This document shows, one piece after another, positions 13,753 through 21,769 of a stretch of DNA of 29,365 bases. Position numbers and translations under genes: made by a program. The notes beneath the pieces are model-generated. The model searched no databases and was not told where the DNA came from. It saw nothing but the letters and a program-made list of their open reading frames with translations. This stretch comes from an uncultured Parabacteroides sp. (lineage in GTDB: Bacteria > Bacteroidota > Bacteroidia > Bacteroidales > Tannerellaceae), in contig CAJTMR010000017.1 of assembly GCA_910577325.1 (NCBI GenBank), positions 52,197 to 81,561 of the forward strand. The letters are read 5' to 3'. Numbering within the stretch: position 1 is the first letter of the stretch; the number at the start of each line of letters is the position of its first letter.

Positions 13753-14319
13753 ATGAAAGCAGACGAATATACCTATATCGAAAACCTGTTGGAACGTTTC
13801 TTCGAAGGGGAAACAACCAATACCGAGGAGCAGGAGCTGTATGCCTTCTTCGCCCGCCCGGATTTGCCGGAGCATCTGAATGACTATAAACCGGTGTTCG
13901 GTTATTTTGAGACCGGCATCGCCCGTGAGGTGGAAAAGGGGGAGGAGGCCGCCATGCCGGTTCGCAAATTCCCTTTCTTCAAAAGGTGGTTCTGGATAGG
14001 TACTGCCGTGGCCGCTTCTTTGTTGTTGTTTTTATTCTTGAACAAGGGAGACAGTGGCAAGGAAGATGAGTTTAACCCCTATGCCGGCAGCTACATTATC
14101 CGTAACGGCGTGAAGACGGAGATACCCGAAGCGGTGGCGCGTGAGTTGGATGAGGTGATCCGGCAGGCGGAAAAGAAACAGTACGAAAAAGAACGGTTGG
14201 CATTGCGTTCTTTGCGGCAGTACAGGCAAACCCTGCATGAGCTGAAAACGAAGGAGCGGGAGGTCGAACGGTTCGAATCGGATGTAGAGAAATTGGAAAG
14301 GGAATATAAGGATAAATAA
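13753..14319 (+). CDS. Single-pass membrane protein, possible anti-sigma factor
   Basis: The 188-residue protein has a cytoplasmic N-terminus of about 75 residues (ENLLERFFEGETTNTEEQELYAFF), one transmembrane helix (about 76-96, RWFWIGTAVAASLLLFLFL) and an outer segment ending in a charged coiled coil (about 130-188, EKERLALRSLRQYRQTLHELKTKEREVE). The N-terminal LLERFFEGxTTxxEE pattern occurs in Bacteroidetes membrane proteins encoded after ECF sigma factors. It is tightly coupled to the sigma gene, 4 bp away. Anti-sigma function is inferred from position and topology; I see no ZAS zinc motif (HxxxCxxC). Confidence 0.8.
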   Translation: MKADEYTYIENLLERFFEGETTNTEEQELYAFFARPDLPEHLNDYKPVFGYFETGIAREVEKGEEAAMPVRKFPFFKRWFWIGTAVAASLLLFLFLNKGDSGKEDEFNPYAGSYIIRNGVKTEIPEAVARELDEVIRQAEKKQYEKERLALRSLRQYRQTLHELKTKEREVERFESDVEKLEREYKDK

Positions 14320-14344
14320 TTCATAAATCATTAATAATAAAAGT

Positions 14345-14809
14345 ATGAAAACAAGAAATCTTATTTTAACAGCCGCCTTGCTGATGGCAGGGAGCTGGTC
14401 TGGCGATCTGTTGGCACAGGCGAATCTGAATGCATTGATGAAAAAATGCGAGTCGATGGCAAAGGTTAATGTGGATGTGATCTACGACAAGGATCGGAAA
14501 ACGAAGAAACCGGTAAAAGAGGTGATCACGATTACATTTTCGAGAAAGGATAATCCGAAATTGCTGGATGAGTTTCTCAATGCCTTCAGAAAGGACAAGG
14601 AAGCTGCTTATAAAGTGATGGAGTCGAAAATCGACGATAAGGTTATGCCGTCTTTCTACCGTTTTGCAGTCGGAACTTCGGATATCTCTTTTTCATTGGA
14701 AGATTTGAACAAAAAATACAAAGGAAACGAGTATATGCTTCGGAACGGAGAGATACAAGTCACGAAAATCGAACGTTTTGACTTCAAAGAGGAGAGCGAA
14801 TGGGGATGA
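14345..14809 (+). CDS. Secreted/periplasmic hypothetical protein of the sigma-factor operon
   Basis: The 154-residue protein begins with a signal peptide (KTRN, hydrophobic core LILTAALLMAG, cleavage likely after LLAQ near residue 25). The mature part (NLNALMKKCESMAKVNVDVIYDKD...) is a small, lysine-rich alpha/beta domain with SRKDNPKLLDEFLNAFRKDKEAAYKV. There is no lipobox cysteine, so it should be free in the periplasm. It is third in the sigma/membrane-protein operon, 25 bp after the previous stop. I recall similar DUF-type proteins in the same position in other Bacteroidales but cannot give the family with confidence. It may sense or respond to the envelope signal. Confidence 0.8.
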   Translation: MKTRNLILTAALLMAGSWSGDLLAQANLNALMKKCESMAKVNVDVIYDKDRKTKKPVKEVITITFSRKDNPKLLDEFLNAFRKDKEAAYKVMESKIDDKVMPSFYRFAVGTSDISFSLEDLNKKYKGNEYMLRNGEIQVTKIERFDFKEESEWG

Positions 14810-14834
14810 AAAATCTTGTAAGCTGATAAAAGAG

Positions 14835-14872
14835 TGTCTAATATTTTTACACTACTGTCTAAAAATTAGACA
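14835..14872 (+). promoter_or_regulatory. Tandem palindromic activator sites upstream of the ABC ATPase
   Basis: TGTCTAATATTTTTACA (14835-14851) and TGTCTAAAAATTAGACA (14856-14872) are 17-bp palindromes with centres 21 bp apart; the second is perfect in its 7-bp arms. GAGTGTCTAAT (14832-14842) and ATTAGACACTC (14865-14875) also pair over 11 bp, so the same DNA could act as a terminator-like hairpin for the operon upstream. The pair matches 10473-10510 closely. Confidence 0.75.
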
Positions 14873-14927
14873 CTCTCGGGAAATTTCAAAATCTTTATGA
14901 TGTTGTAAATTAATGATTTATTTACTT

Positions 14928-14942
14928 TGGCACGCTGTTTGC
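14928..14942 (+). promoter_or_regulatory. Sigma-54 promoter of the ATPase/permease operon
   Basis: TGGCACGCTGTTTGC fits the -24/-12 consensus TGGCACGnnnnTTGC at every fixed position. Transcription should start near 14954, giving a leader of about 36 nt before the ATG at 14990. It lies 53 bp downstream of the palindromic sites. Confidence 0.85.
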
Positions 14943-14989
14943 CTATTTATCGGCAAGAAGAAGTAATAACAATAAAAACAGATACAGTC

Positions 14990-15670
14990 ATGATTAAAAT
15001 TGAAGGATTAAGTAAATTTTTTCGTACAGAAGAGGTGGAAACGATCGCATTGAACGGTGTGTCGCTGGAAGTAAAGGATGGTGAGTTTGTGGCAATCATG
15101 GGACCCTCAGGCTGTGGCAAGTCTACTTTGTTGAACATCCTGGGGTTATTGGATAACCCGACATCGGGAAACTATTATCTTGCAGGCCAGGAAGTCGGAC
15201 ATTTGAAAGAGAAAGAACGTACACAGGTGCGTAAAGGGAATATCGGTTTCGTATTCCAGAGTTTTAACCTGATAGACGAACTGAATGTATTTGAGAATGT
15301 GGAGTTGCCGCTTACTTATCTGAATGTGAAGGCAAGCGAACGCAAGCAAATGGTGAATGAAATATTGAAACGTATGAATATCAGTCATCGTGCTGGTCAT
15401 TTCCCGCAGCAACTTTCCGGAGGTCAGCAGCAGCGTGTAGCTATCGCTCGTGCTGTAGTTTCGAACCCGAAGATCATTCTCGCTGATGAGCCGACCGGTA
15501 ACCTGGATTCCAAGAACGGTGCCGAAGTGATGCAACTTCTGACCGAACTGAACAAGGAAGGGACTACTATTGTCATGGTGACGCACTCCAAGCATGATGC
15601 GAGTTTCGCTCACCGCGTGATCAACTTGTTTGATGGTAGTATCGTATCGTCTGTAAATGAATTTATTTAA
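14990..15670 (+). CDS. ABC transporter ATP-binding protein, LolD/MacB-like
   Basis: The 226-residue ATPase powers the FtsX-like permeases encoded around it. Walker A GPSGCGKST (38-46), Q-loop FVFQSFNL (87-94), signature LSGGQQQR (142-149), Walker B IILADEP (162-168) and H-loop H199 in VTHS are all intact. The length and the IALNGVSLEVKDGEFVAIMGPSG opening are typical of the LolD/MacB/FtsE group. I chose the ATG of MIKIEGLSKF because the frame's upstream extension overlaps the sigma-54 promoter. It is first in an operon with the interrupted permease and probably also serves the intact permease at 10628. Confidence 0.95.
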   Translation: MIKIEGLSKFFRTEEVETIALNGVSLEVKDGEFVAIMGPSGCGKSTLLNILGLLDNPTSGNYYLAGQEVGHLKEKERTQVRKGNIGFVFQSFNLIDELNVFENVELPLTYLNVKASERKQMVNEILKRMNISHRAGHFPQQLSGGQQQRVAIARAVVSNPKIILADEPTGNLDSKNGAEVMQLLTELNKEGTTIVMVTHSKHDASFAHRVINLFDGSIVSSVNEFI

Positions 15671-15721
15671 TTTTTTAAGCCTAATTTGGTTCGTGAGAGC
15701 CGTATAAATCATAATTTTCTG

Positions 15722-16447
15722 ATGAATAATCTGTTAAACATAAAATCTTTTTTGAAATTTTTGGGTCAGAATAAAGGGTACACTATAATTGATGTTTTTG
15801 GGCTGTCCGTTTCATTGATGTTCGTAATTCTGATTGCGGTATATGTGGAACGGGAATTGAATATCGACAAGCAACAGGTAAATTATGACCGGATCGTGGT
15901 GGTCGGTAATGAAGAGTTTTTGGAATCGGCTGTTCCGGTTTCTTATTGGCTGGAAGAACGTTATCCGGAGATAGAGAAAGTCTGTCCGGTCATTACGGAT
16001 CAGGGAAAGAGCAGACAAATTTTTTATGAGGACAAGAAGTTGACTGCCGATCTTGTGTATGCAGATTCGACGTTTTTCGATGTTTTTTCATTCAAAGTGC
16101 TTGACGGTGACCGCGACCGGTTGTTGGAAGATCCTTATGGCGTGGTCGTTTCGGAAAGTTTTGCCCGGAAGGTGTTCGATGGAGAGAATCCTGTCGGGAA
16201 GAGCTTCCGTATCAGCGATTCGACAAGTGTGACGGTGACCGGTGTCATGGAAGATATTAATCGTTCGGTAATCCGCTCGTGTGATATAGTGGTGCGTATT
16301 GAGCGGATGGCGGAGTTCAATGATTCTTTGGCGAAAAACAATCCGGGAAACGCCGGTTCCTGTGTCGGTTTCCTGCTGTTGAAGCCGGGGACAGACTTGA
16401 AGAGCAGGACGGATGATATTCTGGCATTTTTCAAGGAACGTTATTGA
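15722..16447 (+). pseudogene. FtsX-like ABC permease, N-terminal half (cut by in-frame TGA)
   Basis: This 241-codon segment begins MNNLLNIKSFLKFLGQNKGY and includes TM1 (about 20-40, IIDVFGLSVSLMFVILIAVYV) and most of the first MacB-type periplasmic domain (LVYADSTFFDVFSFKVLDGD, NPVGKSFRI). It ends at TGA (16445-16447) just before the domain would reach the membrane. The same frame continues at once with LYKYEFMKEV, so a single base change has interrupted a gene of about 776 codons, perhaps TGG to TGA. The start lies 51 bp after the ATPase stop. Unless the TGA is read through, this product has one membrane helix and cannot form a permease. Confidence 0.85.
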
Positions 16448-16465
16448 CTTTACAAGTACGAGTTC

Positions 16466-18052
16466 ATGAAAGAGGTACGTGTCGTCCCGTTTTCGGATAT
16501 TTATTTCGGAGAAGTGAATGTCCATAGTTTGGGCCGGGGAGATAAACGTTTTTCACTGGTGTTGATGTCGGTCGGTATCTTGATTTTGATTTTTTCGATC
16601 ATCAACTATATTAACTTGACTATGGCGCAGGCGGGTCAACGGGCGAAGGAAATGGCTACACGTCGGTTGCTGGGTTCCTCGCGTATGGAACTGTTTCTTC
16701 GACTGATGATGGAGGCGACATTTCTGACGATTGTTTCCTTTGTGATCGGCCTGCTATTGGCGAAGGCGGCCCTTCCGTTTGCCAACGATCTGTTGCAGGT
16801 TCCGCTGACGCTCGATGTGTTGGCAACTCCGCTTTGGGGCGGGATGATCCTGGTTGTAATTTTGCTGACCGGCGTTTTGTCGGGGTTGCTTCCGGCCATC
16901 CTGATCTCATCATCGAAGCCGATCGACGTGGTGCGTGGGACGTTCCGTCGACAGACGAAGATGGTGTTCAGCAAGATCTTTATTACTTTCCAGAATGTGA
17001 TAACGATCACTATGATTGCCGCTTCACTGACGATGTATCTTCAGATAGACCATCTGATTCACGCACCTTTGGGCTATAACACAACGAATATCATCAACGC
17101 AGTTAATGTTTTCCGGTCGAAGAGCGAGATGGAACGAGCGGAAAATCTCTTACGGCAACTGCCGCTGGTCAAGGCTGTTGGTCATAGTAACGGAACACCT
17201 TCGAGCGGGACGAACAACATGAGCGGGACTTTTGAGGGAAAATCACTCAGTCTCCAGCAGATACAGGTAGATAGTGCCGCTTACCATATTTTTGGTTTTA
17301 AGATCAAGTCGGATAACCGGGTGGCCAACTCCGGTGGTGGCTGGTATTTGAGCGAGTTGGCTTTCAAACAGATGGGATTGTTGGAAGATGCTCCTTCTTT
17401 TAAATGGGGCGAAGAAGCGGTTCCGCTCTTAGGAGTGATTCGCGATTTTCAGCTTCGGAATATCACGCAGGAAAATTCGCCGGTGATGTTTCGTTTCCGG
17501 AAGACGGAATCTGACTGGTGGCCGTGGAACTACGTGATCGAGGTACAGGGTGATCTTGTCGAGGCATACGAGTCTGTGCGTAAGGTCTTCGAGGAGGTGT
17601 CGGGTGTTCCTTTCGAAGGACAGTTTATCGACCAAAACATCCAGATGCATTTTGATTCGCAGATTCGTTTGGCTAAGATCGTGGTGATCTTCGCTTGCAT
17701 CGCGATCTTGATTTCGTTGTTGGGGCTATTGGCGATGTCAACCTATTTCATTCAACAACGTTCACAAGAGGTAGCGATCCGCAAAGTGTTCGGATCGGAC
17801 AATCAGGGAATCCTGCTCCGCCTCGTCAGTACGTTTCTTGTCTATGTTGGAATTGCGTTTGTGATTGCGACTCCACTGAGCTGGTATTTCATGCGTCAAT
17901 GGCTGTCGGATTACAGCTACCGGATCACGCTCAGTCCGTTGATTTTCTTTGTTGCAGGCCTATTTTGTCTCATCATTTCCTTTCTTGCTGTTTTCTACCA
18001 AAGCTGGAAGGCCGCAAATGCGAATCCGGTAGGGAGCGTAAAGAATAATTAA
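16466..18052 (+). pseudogene. FtsX-like ABC permease, C-terminal half
   Basis: This in-frame continuation (528 codons from the first ATG after the TGA) carries the rest of the permease. It holds the end of the first periplasmic domain (VVPFSDIYFGEVNVHS), the first FtsX block with RAKEMATRRLLGSS, a second periplasmic domain, and the last FtsX block with RSQEVAIRKVFGSDN and the usual NANPVGSVKNN tail. The ATG at 16466 (MKEVRVVPF) has no good ribosome site and corresponds to the middle of a domain in full-length relatives. All residues after the break look conserved, which suggests a recent mutation, a sequencing error or functional read-through. Confidence 0.85.
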
Positions 18053-18123
18053 AAAAGGGTGATCAATGAGGATGAAATATGGACGATATGGTCATGCTAA
18101 ATGATTGTTGCTCCTGAACAAAA

Positions 18124-18160
18124 TTTAAACAGGCTCTTACTATGGAGGAGCCTGTTTAAA
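18124..18160. terminator. Bidirectional hairpin between convergent permease and kinase genes
   Basis: TTTAAACAGGCTC (18124-18136) and GAGCCTGTTTAAA (18148-18160) are perfect 13-bp inverted repeats with an 11-nt loop. The stem sits between the convergent permease and histidine-kinase stops and can serve both. The same sequence recurs at 19959 and 24497, so it belongs to a dispersed repeat. Confidence 0.7.
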
Positions 18161-18168
18161 ATAATGGG

Positions 18169-19938
18169 TTAAACATTTTTCTTTAATGTAAAGAAAAACA
18201 TCATTCCTTTCCCCAGCCCGCTCTTGGCGGAGATTTGGCCTTTGTGGAAGTTCACGCCGTTTTTGACGATGGAGAGTCCCAGGCCGGTTCCGCCTATCTT
18301 GCGGCTGCGGCCTTTGTCAATGCGGTAGAAGCGTTCAAAGATGCGGTTCACGTGCTCTTCCGATACACCGGAGCCATTGTCCGAGAAGCTGAAATAGTAG
18401 AACTTAGGGTCCTCCTTGTAGCAGTTGACCGTGATATGGATACCTTCGCCCGCATACGCGATCGCATTGTCGTAGAGGTTGCGGAAGATTGAATAAAGCA
18501 GTGAATAATTACCATGGATCGTCGGGTTATCCGGCAGGATCACTTCTGTCGTGATCTTTTTTTCCTCCATTTCCTTCGAACATTCTTTTTCGATTTCGTT
18601 GACCAGTTTCCGGATGTTCACATCTGACAGTTCGAACATTTCGGAAGCCTCGTCCAAGCGGTTCAACACCGAAATGTCGCGTAGCAGTCCCGTGAGTCTC
18701 GTACTCTGCGAGTAGCAGCGTTCGAGGAAGAACTGGCGTTTATCGTCTGGTAACTGCGGGTTATTGATGATCGTCTCGAGGTAGCCTTGAATGCTGCTGA
18801 GAGGCGTTTTCAGTTCGTGTGCTACGTTTTGCGTCAGTTGTCGTTTCATCCGGCTCTCTTCTTCTTGGCGGGATATGTCGTTGATGGAGATTTCGTAGCT
18901 GTTGTCAAGGAATAGGATACATTCGATCAGGAAAATCTTGCCGTTCTTGTCCACTGTGACCGATTCGCGTAACACTTTCCGTTTATAGTTCGTGTCCGGA
19001 ATGTTTTTGGAGAGGAACTGATGGATCGGTTCCAGTTCCGGGATGTCGATCGTGTCTTCCGACTGTCGTATCTGCATGTCGGAAATTAGGTTTGCGAACT
19101 GTACGAACTGGATATTGGACAATATTTCTCTCCCTTCCGGTGTGAACATGGCGAAGCCCTCTTTCGCGTACTGGAAATGCTTGATCAGTTTTTCACGTTC
19201 CATCGAAAGTTCGTTTTTGGCATTTTGCTGGCGGTGGTAAAGTCCGACGATATTTTTCGAAATGTCTCCGAGTTCATCGTTTGGAAAGACATATTTGTTT
19301 TCCGGCATGCGGTCTTTTTCCATATTCAGGGCGAAATCGCGTAGTTTCGAGATCGTCCGCCCGATGCTGAGCGTGAATCGGGAGAGGACGAAAAAGAATA
19401 TCAGTGTCATTAACGCCATGAAGTAAATGAAATCTTTGTCGATAGTCAACGCTTGTTGTGTGTAGGGGGCCCAGGGTAGGGCGGAGCGGTAGGTGTATCC
19501 GTCGATATTTGTTGCCGTGTAGAAATAGCGTTTCCCGGTCGAGTTGGACGAGCGGATGGCAAACCCTTCATTGTAGAGGCGTGCCTTGCGCACCTCGCTG
19601 CGGTCGTTATGGTTGTTGAACTCTTCGGCCCCGCTATTGTCGAACAGTACTTTTCCCGCCGGATCGATAATGGTCACGCGAAGTTCTTTTTGAGGGATGT
19701 CGTTGATAAACTGGTGGACCACCTTGTTGATATTCTCGGCCTGTTGCGTACGGCGGAACAATTGGTAGTTGTAATTCCCCAACACGTTATTCAACTTCTC
19801 CTGAGTAAATTCTCGTTCCCGCTGGTACTGGAACAATAAGAAGCAAACCGTGAACCCTAGGAACATGGCGAATATCGACCAGAAAAGCCGTTGGCTGAAA
19901 GGTATCCTGCTGTTTGTCGTTGATTCTATCTTGACCAT
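18169..19938 (-). CDS. Sensor histidine kinase, PhoR-like
   Basis: The 589-residue kinase has TM1 (about 19-37), an extracytoplasmic sensor domain (about 40-165), TM2 (about 169-190), a HAMP-like linker, a PAS-like region (about 250-350), a HisKA domain with phospho-acceptor H374 in NVAHELKTPLSS and a HATPase domain with the N-box (N487, N491), DNGSG (520-524) and GTGLGLSI (550-557). All catalytic boxes are intact. It follows its response regulator in a leftward operon with 61 bp between. The architecture resembles PhoR, but the sensor domain does not identify the signal. It is not the Bacteroides RprX kinase as I recall that sequence. Confidence 0.92.
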   Translation of the reverse strand: MVKIESTTNSRIPFSQRLFWSIFAMFLGFTVCFLLFQYQREREFTQEKLNNVLGNYNYQLFRRTQQAENINKVVHQFINDIPQKELRVTIIDPAGKVLFDNSGAEEFNNHNDRSEVRKARLYNEGFAIRSSNSTGKRYFYTATNIDGYTYRSALPWAPYTQQALTIDKDFIYFMALMTLIFFFVLSRFTLSIGRTISKLRDFALNMEKDRMPENKYVFPNDELGDISKNIVGLYHRQQNAKNELSMEREKLIKHFQYAKEGFAMFTPEGREILSNIQFVQFANLISDMQIRQSEDTIDIPELEPIHQFLSKNIPDTNYKRKVLRESVTVDKNGKIFLIECILFLDNSYEISINDISRQEEESRMKRQLTQNVAHELKTPLSSIQGYLETIINNPQLPDDKRQFFLERCYSQSTRLTGLLRDISVLNRLDEASEMFELSDVNIRKLVNEIEKECSKEMEEKKITTEVILPDNPTIHGNYSLLYSIFRNLYDNAIAYAGEGIHITVNCYKEDPKFYYFSFSDNGSGVSEEHVNRIFERFYRIDKGRSRKIGGTGLGLSIVKNGVNFHKGQISAKSGLGKGMMFFFTLKKNV

Positions 19939-19958
19939 ATACTTATTTAGATTGAAAA

Positions 19959-19971
19959 TTTAAACAGGCTC
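19959..19971. repeat. Copy of the TTTAAACAGGCTC repeat between regulator and kinase
   Basis: TTTAAACAGGCTC followed by TAAAAAAAT lies in the 61-bp gap between the response-regulator stop and the kinase start. It is identical to the arms at 18124-18160 and to the end of the element at 24496. It is probably a remnant of the same small mobile or REP-like element. Confidence 0.6.
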
Positions 19972-19999
19972 TAAAAAAATAAGAAATTATTTTGGATTT

Positions 20000-20686
20000 T
20001 TAATTTTCGAAACAGTATCCGAAACCGAGGCGTGTCACAATGTTCTTTCCGTATGGTCCGATCTTTTTGCGCAGGCGGGTGATGTTTACATCGATGGTGC
20101 GGTCGAGTACATATACTTCGTCTTTCCATATCCGGGAAAGGATTTCCTCACGTGAGAACACGTTCCCTTTGTTTTCGAGGAGGAGCTTCAGTATTTCGAA
20201 CTCCTTTTTAGTGAGTGGGATTTCCTGTCCGTCGACAGATGCTTTGATGCGCTTCGTGTCAAGTGATAGGGTCTCGTATCTGAGGCATTCGTCTTCTTGC
20301 ACTTTCTCCTTGTCCGATGTACGGCGCAGTACGGCTTTCACACGTGCTACTACCTGGCGGAGGGAGAAAGGCTTGGATATATAGTCGTCGGCTCCTAAGT
20401 TGAAGCCTGTCAGCATGTCGTTTTCGGTGTCTTTGGCTGTCAGGAAGATGATGGGGATATCGGCCGTCTTCTCTTCTTTCTTGAGGATACTGGCCATCTT
20501 GAATCCTGATGTTTCACCCATCATGACATCTAAAAGTAACAGTTGGTAAGAGGTAATATCCGTCTTCAGCGCTTCTTCGGCACTGGAAGCCGTGTCTACC
20601 TCATACCCTTCTATTTCAAGATTGAACTTAAGGATCTCGCATAAATCCTCTTCATCGTCCACTACGAGAATCTTCGGCATATCCAT
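20000..20686 (-). CDS. Response regulator, OmpR/PhoB family
   Basis: The 228-residue protein has a receiver domain with acidic residues DDEED near 10-14, phospho-acceptor D53 in LLLDVMM, T83 and K105 in SKPF, followed by an OmpR/PhoB winged-helix DNA-binding domain (about 130-228: LTKKEFEILKLLLENKGNVFSREEIL, RTIDVNITRLRKKIG, GFGYCFEN). All signature residues are present. It is first in the operon with the histidine kinase. MPKILVVDD, two codons downstream of the chosen ATG, is an alternative start. Target genes cannot be read from the window. Confidence 0.94.
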   Translation of the reverse strand: MDMPKILVVDDEEDLCEILKFNLEIEGYEVDTASSAEEALKTDITSYQLLLLDVMMGETSGFKMASILKKEEKTADIPIIFLTAKDTENDMLTGFNLGADDYISKPFSLRQVVARVKAVLRRTSDKEKVQEDECLRYETLSLDTKRIKASVDGQEIPLTKKEFEILKLLLENKGNVFSREEILSRIWKDEVYVLDRTIDVNITRLRKKIGPYGKNIVTRLGFGYCFEN

Positions 20687-20790
20687 AATTTTTGTCTGTT
20701 ATATGATGCAAATACAATTTATTTGTGCAAAGGAAATGGTTCCGTATTTCGATAAAATGAAATACATGTTGCAATCTCGTTACAAATGTA

Positions 20791-21636
20791 TCAGATTGCT
20801 ATATCCTGCCAATGTCCGCCGACGAGTTCGCGAGTCGACTTGAGCCCGACTTTTTTCAGCAGTTCGAATGCTTCCATACGACCGTCGTTCACCAAATCGG
20901 GATAGTGGCAGTCGGAGTTTACCATCACTGGGATATCCAACTCGCGTAGGCGGTGCAGATAGTCGATGTGTGGATAGAGTTCTTGTTTCTTCACGAGGTT
21001 TTTCGTGTTGACTTCGACCATCAGGCCCTTTTCGGCAATCAGGTGCAAGCAGTCGTTGAGCGGTTTTTGATACCAGTCCGCTTGCAGGTCGAAGCCTTCG
21101 CATTTGTGGCCGTTCATGTAAATCTTGTCCATGTGACCGACGATGTCGATCCCGCCAGCCTCGATCATTTGCTGTGTGGAGTTGAAATAATGGGCGACCA
21201 TCTTACGGATATCCCCGCCGTAATAGGTGTTGACTGATTTTTGGTATTCTCGGGAAGAACCGTCGATGCACACCATATTCTTTTCTGCGAGTGGTTGTAT
21301 GACCGGCAGAAAGTGTATGGAACCGATGCGGTAATCGAGCGGCAGGTTACGGAAGTAAGGGATGGACGCGTTGTAGCTCTTGTCTAAAAAATCGATTTCC
21401 AGTCCTACATATATTTCCAGCCGCTTGCTGTATTTCTTTTTCAGCCGTTCTATCTCTATCAGATATTCGGGCATATCATCTTTTGACATGTTCCAGAATG
21501 TTTCGAACGGTAATGGTGAATGGGAAGAAAAACCGTAGGCGCGAAACCCGTGTGCGATAGCAAATTTGACGAAATCTTCCGGCGTGCTCCGCCCGTCACA
21601 AAATGTACAATGGCTATGATAGTTACTGAGTTGCAT
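20791..21636 (-). CDS. PHP-domain phosphatase, histidinol-phosphatase (HisJ/HisK)-like
   Basis: The 281-residue protein opens with NYHSHCTFCDGR (H7, H9), the first metal-binding motif of the PHP family. It continues with GFSSHSPLP (His near 39), GLEIDF (Glu near 79), GSIHFLP, IVGHMDKI and the terminal NSDCHYPDLV motif with metal-binding D and H. This is the arrangement of HisK-type histidinol-phosphate phosphatases, which make histidinol. There are no his genes nearby, so the substrate could be another phosphate ester. It lies upstream of the response regulator on the same strand, with about 105 bp between. Confidence 0.88.
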   Translation of the reverse strand: MQLSNYHSHCTFCDGRSTPEDFVKFAIAHGFRAYGFSSHSPLPFETFWNMSKDDMPEYLIEIERLKKKYSKRLEIYVGLEIDFLDKSYNASIPYFRNLPLDYRIGSIHFLPVIQPLAEKNMVCIDGSSREYQKSVNTYYGGDIRKMVAHYFNSTQQMIEAGGIDIVGHMDKIYMNGHKCEGFDLQADWYQKPLNDCLHLIAEKGLMVEVNTKNLVKKQELYPHIDYLHRLRELDIPVMVNSDCHYPDLVNDGRMEAFELLKKVGLKSTRELVGGHWQDIAI

Positions 21637-21693
21637 AAAAAATTACTTGTGATAGGACAAAGATAATTCTTTTATTTTGAAGAATAGTTGTAT

Positions 21694-21745
21694 TAAATAA
21701 AAAAGACTTGATCGCCATCGGCTCAAGCCAACGGCAATCAAGCCT
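21694..21745 (-). terminator. Rho-independent terminator of kbl
   Basis: On the minus strand an arm at 21744-21728 (GGCTTGATTGCCGTTGG) pairs over 17 bp, with a few wobbles, with 21721-21705, followed by a run of T residues (21704-21694). It lies 25 bp after the kbl stop. Confidence 0.85.
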
Positions 21746-21769
21746 TTGCTATTTTGCTTAAGAACAAAC

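Noticed and set aside
14927..14989. 21-codon N-terminal extension of the ABC ATPase
   Set aside because: It overlaps a perfect sigma-54 promoter, and the family begins at MIKIEGL.
18169..20686. Assignment of the two-component pair to RprX/RprY
   Set aside because: The sensor region and receiver sequence do not match what I remember of RprX/RprY; PhoR/PhoB-like is safer.
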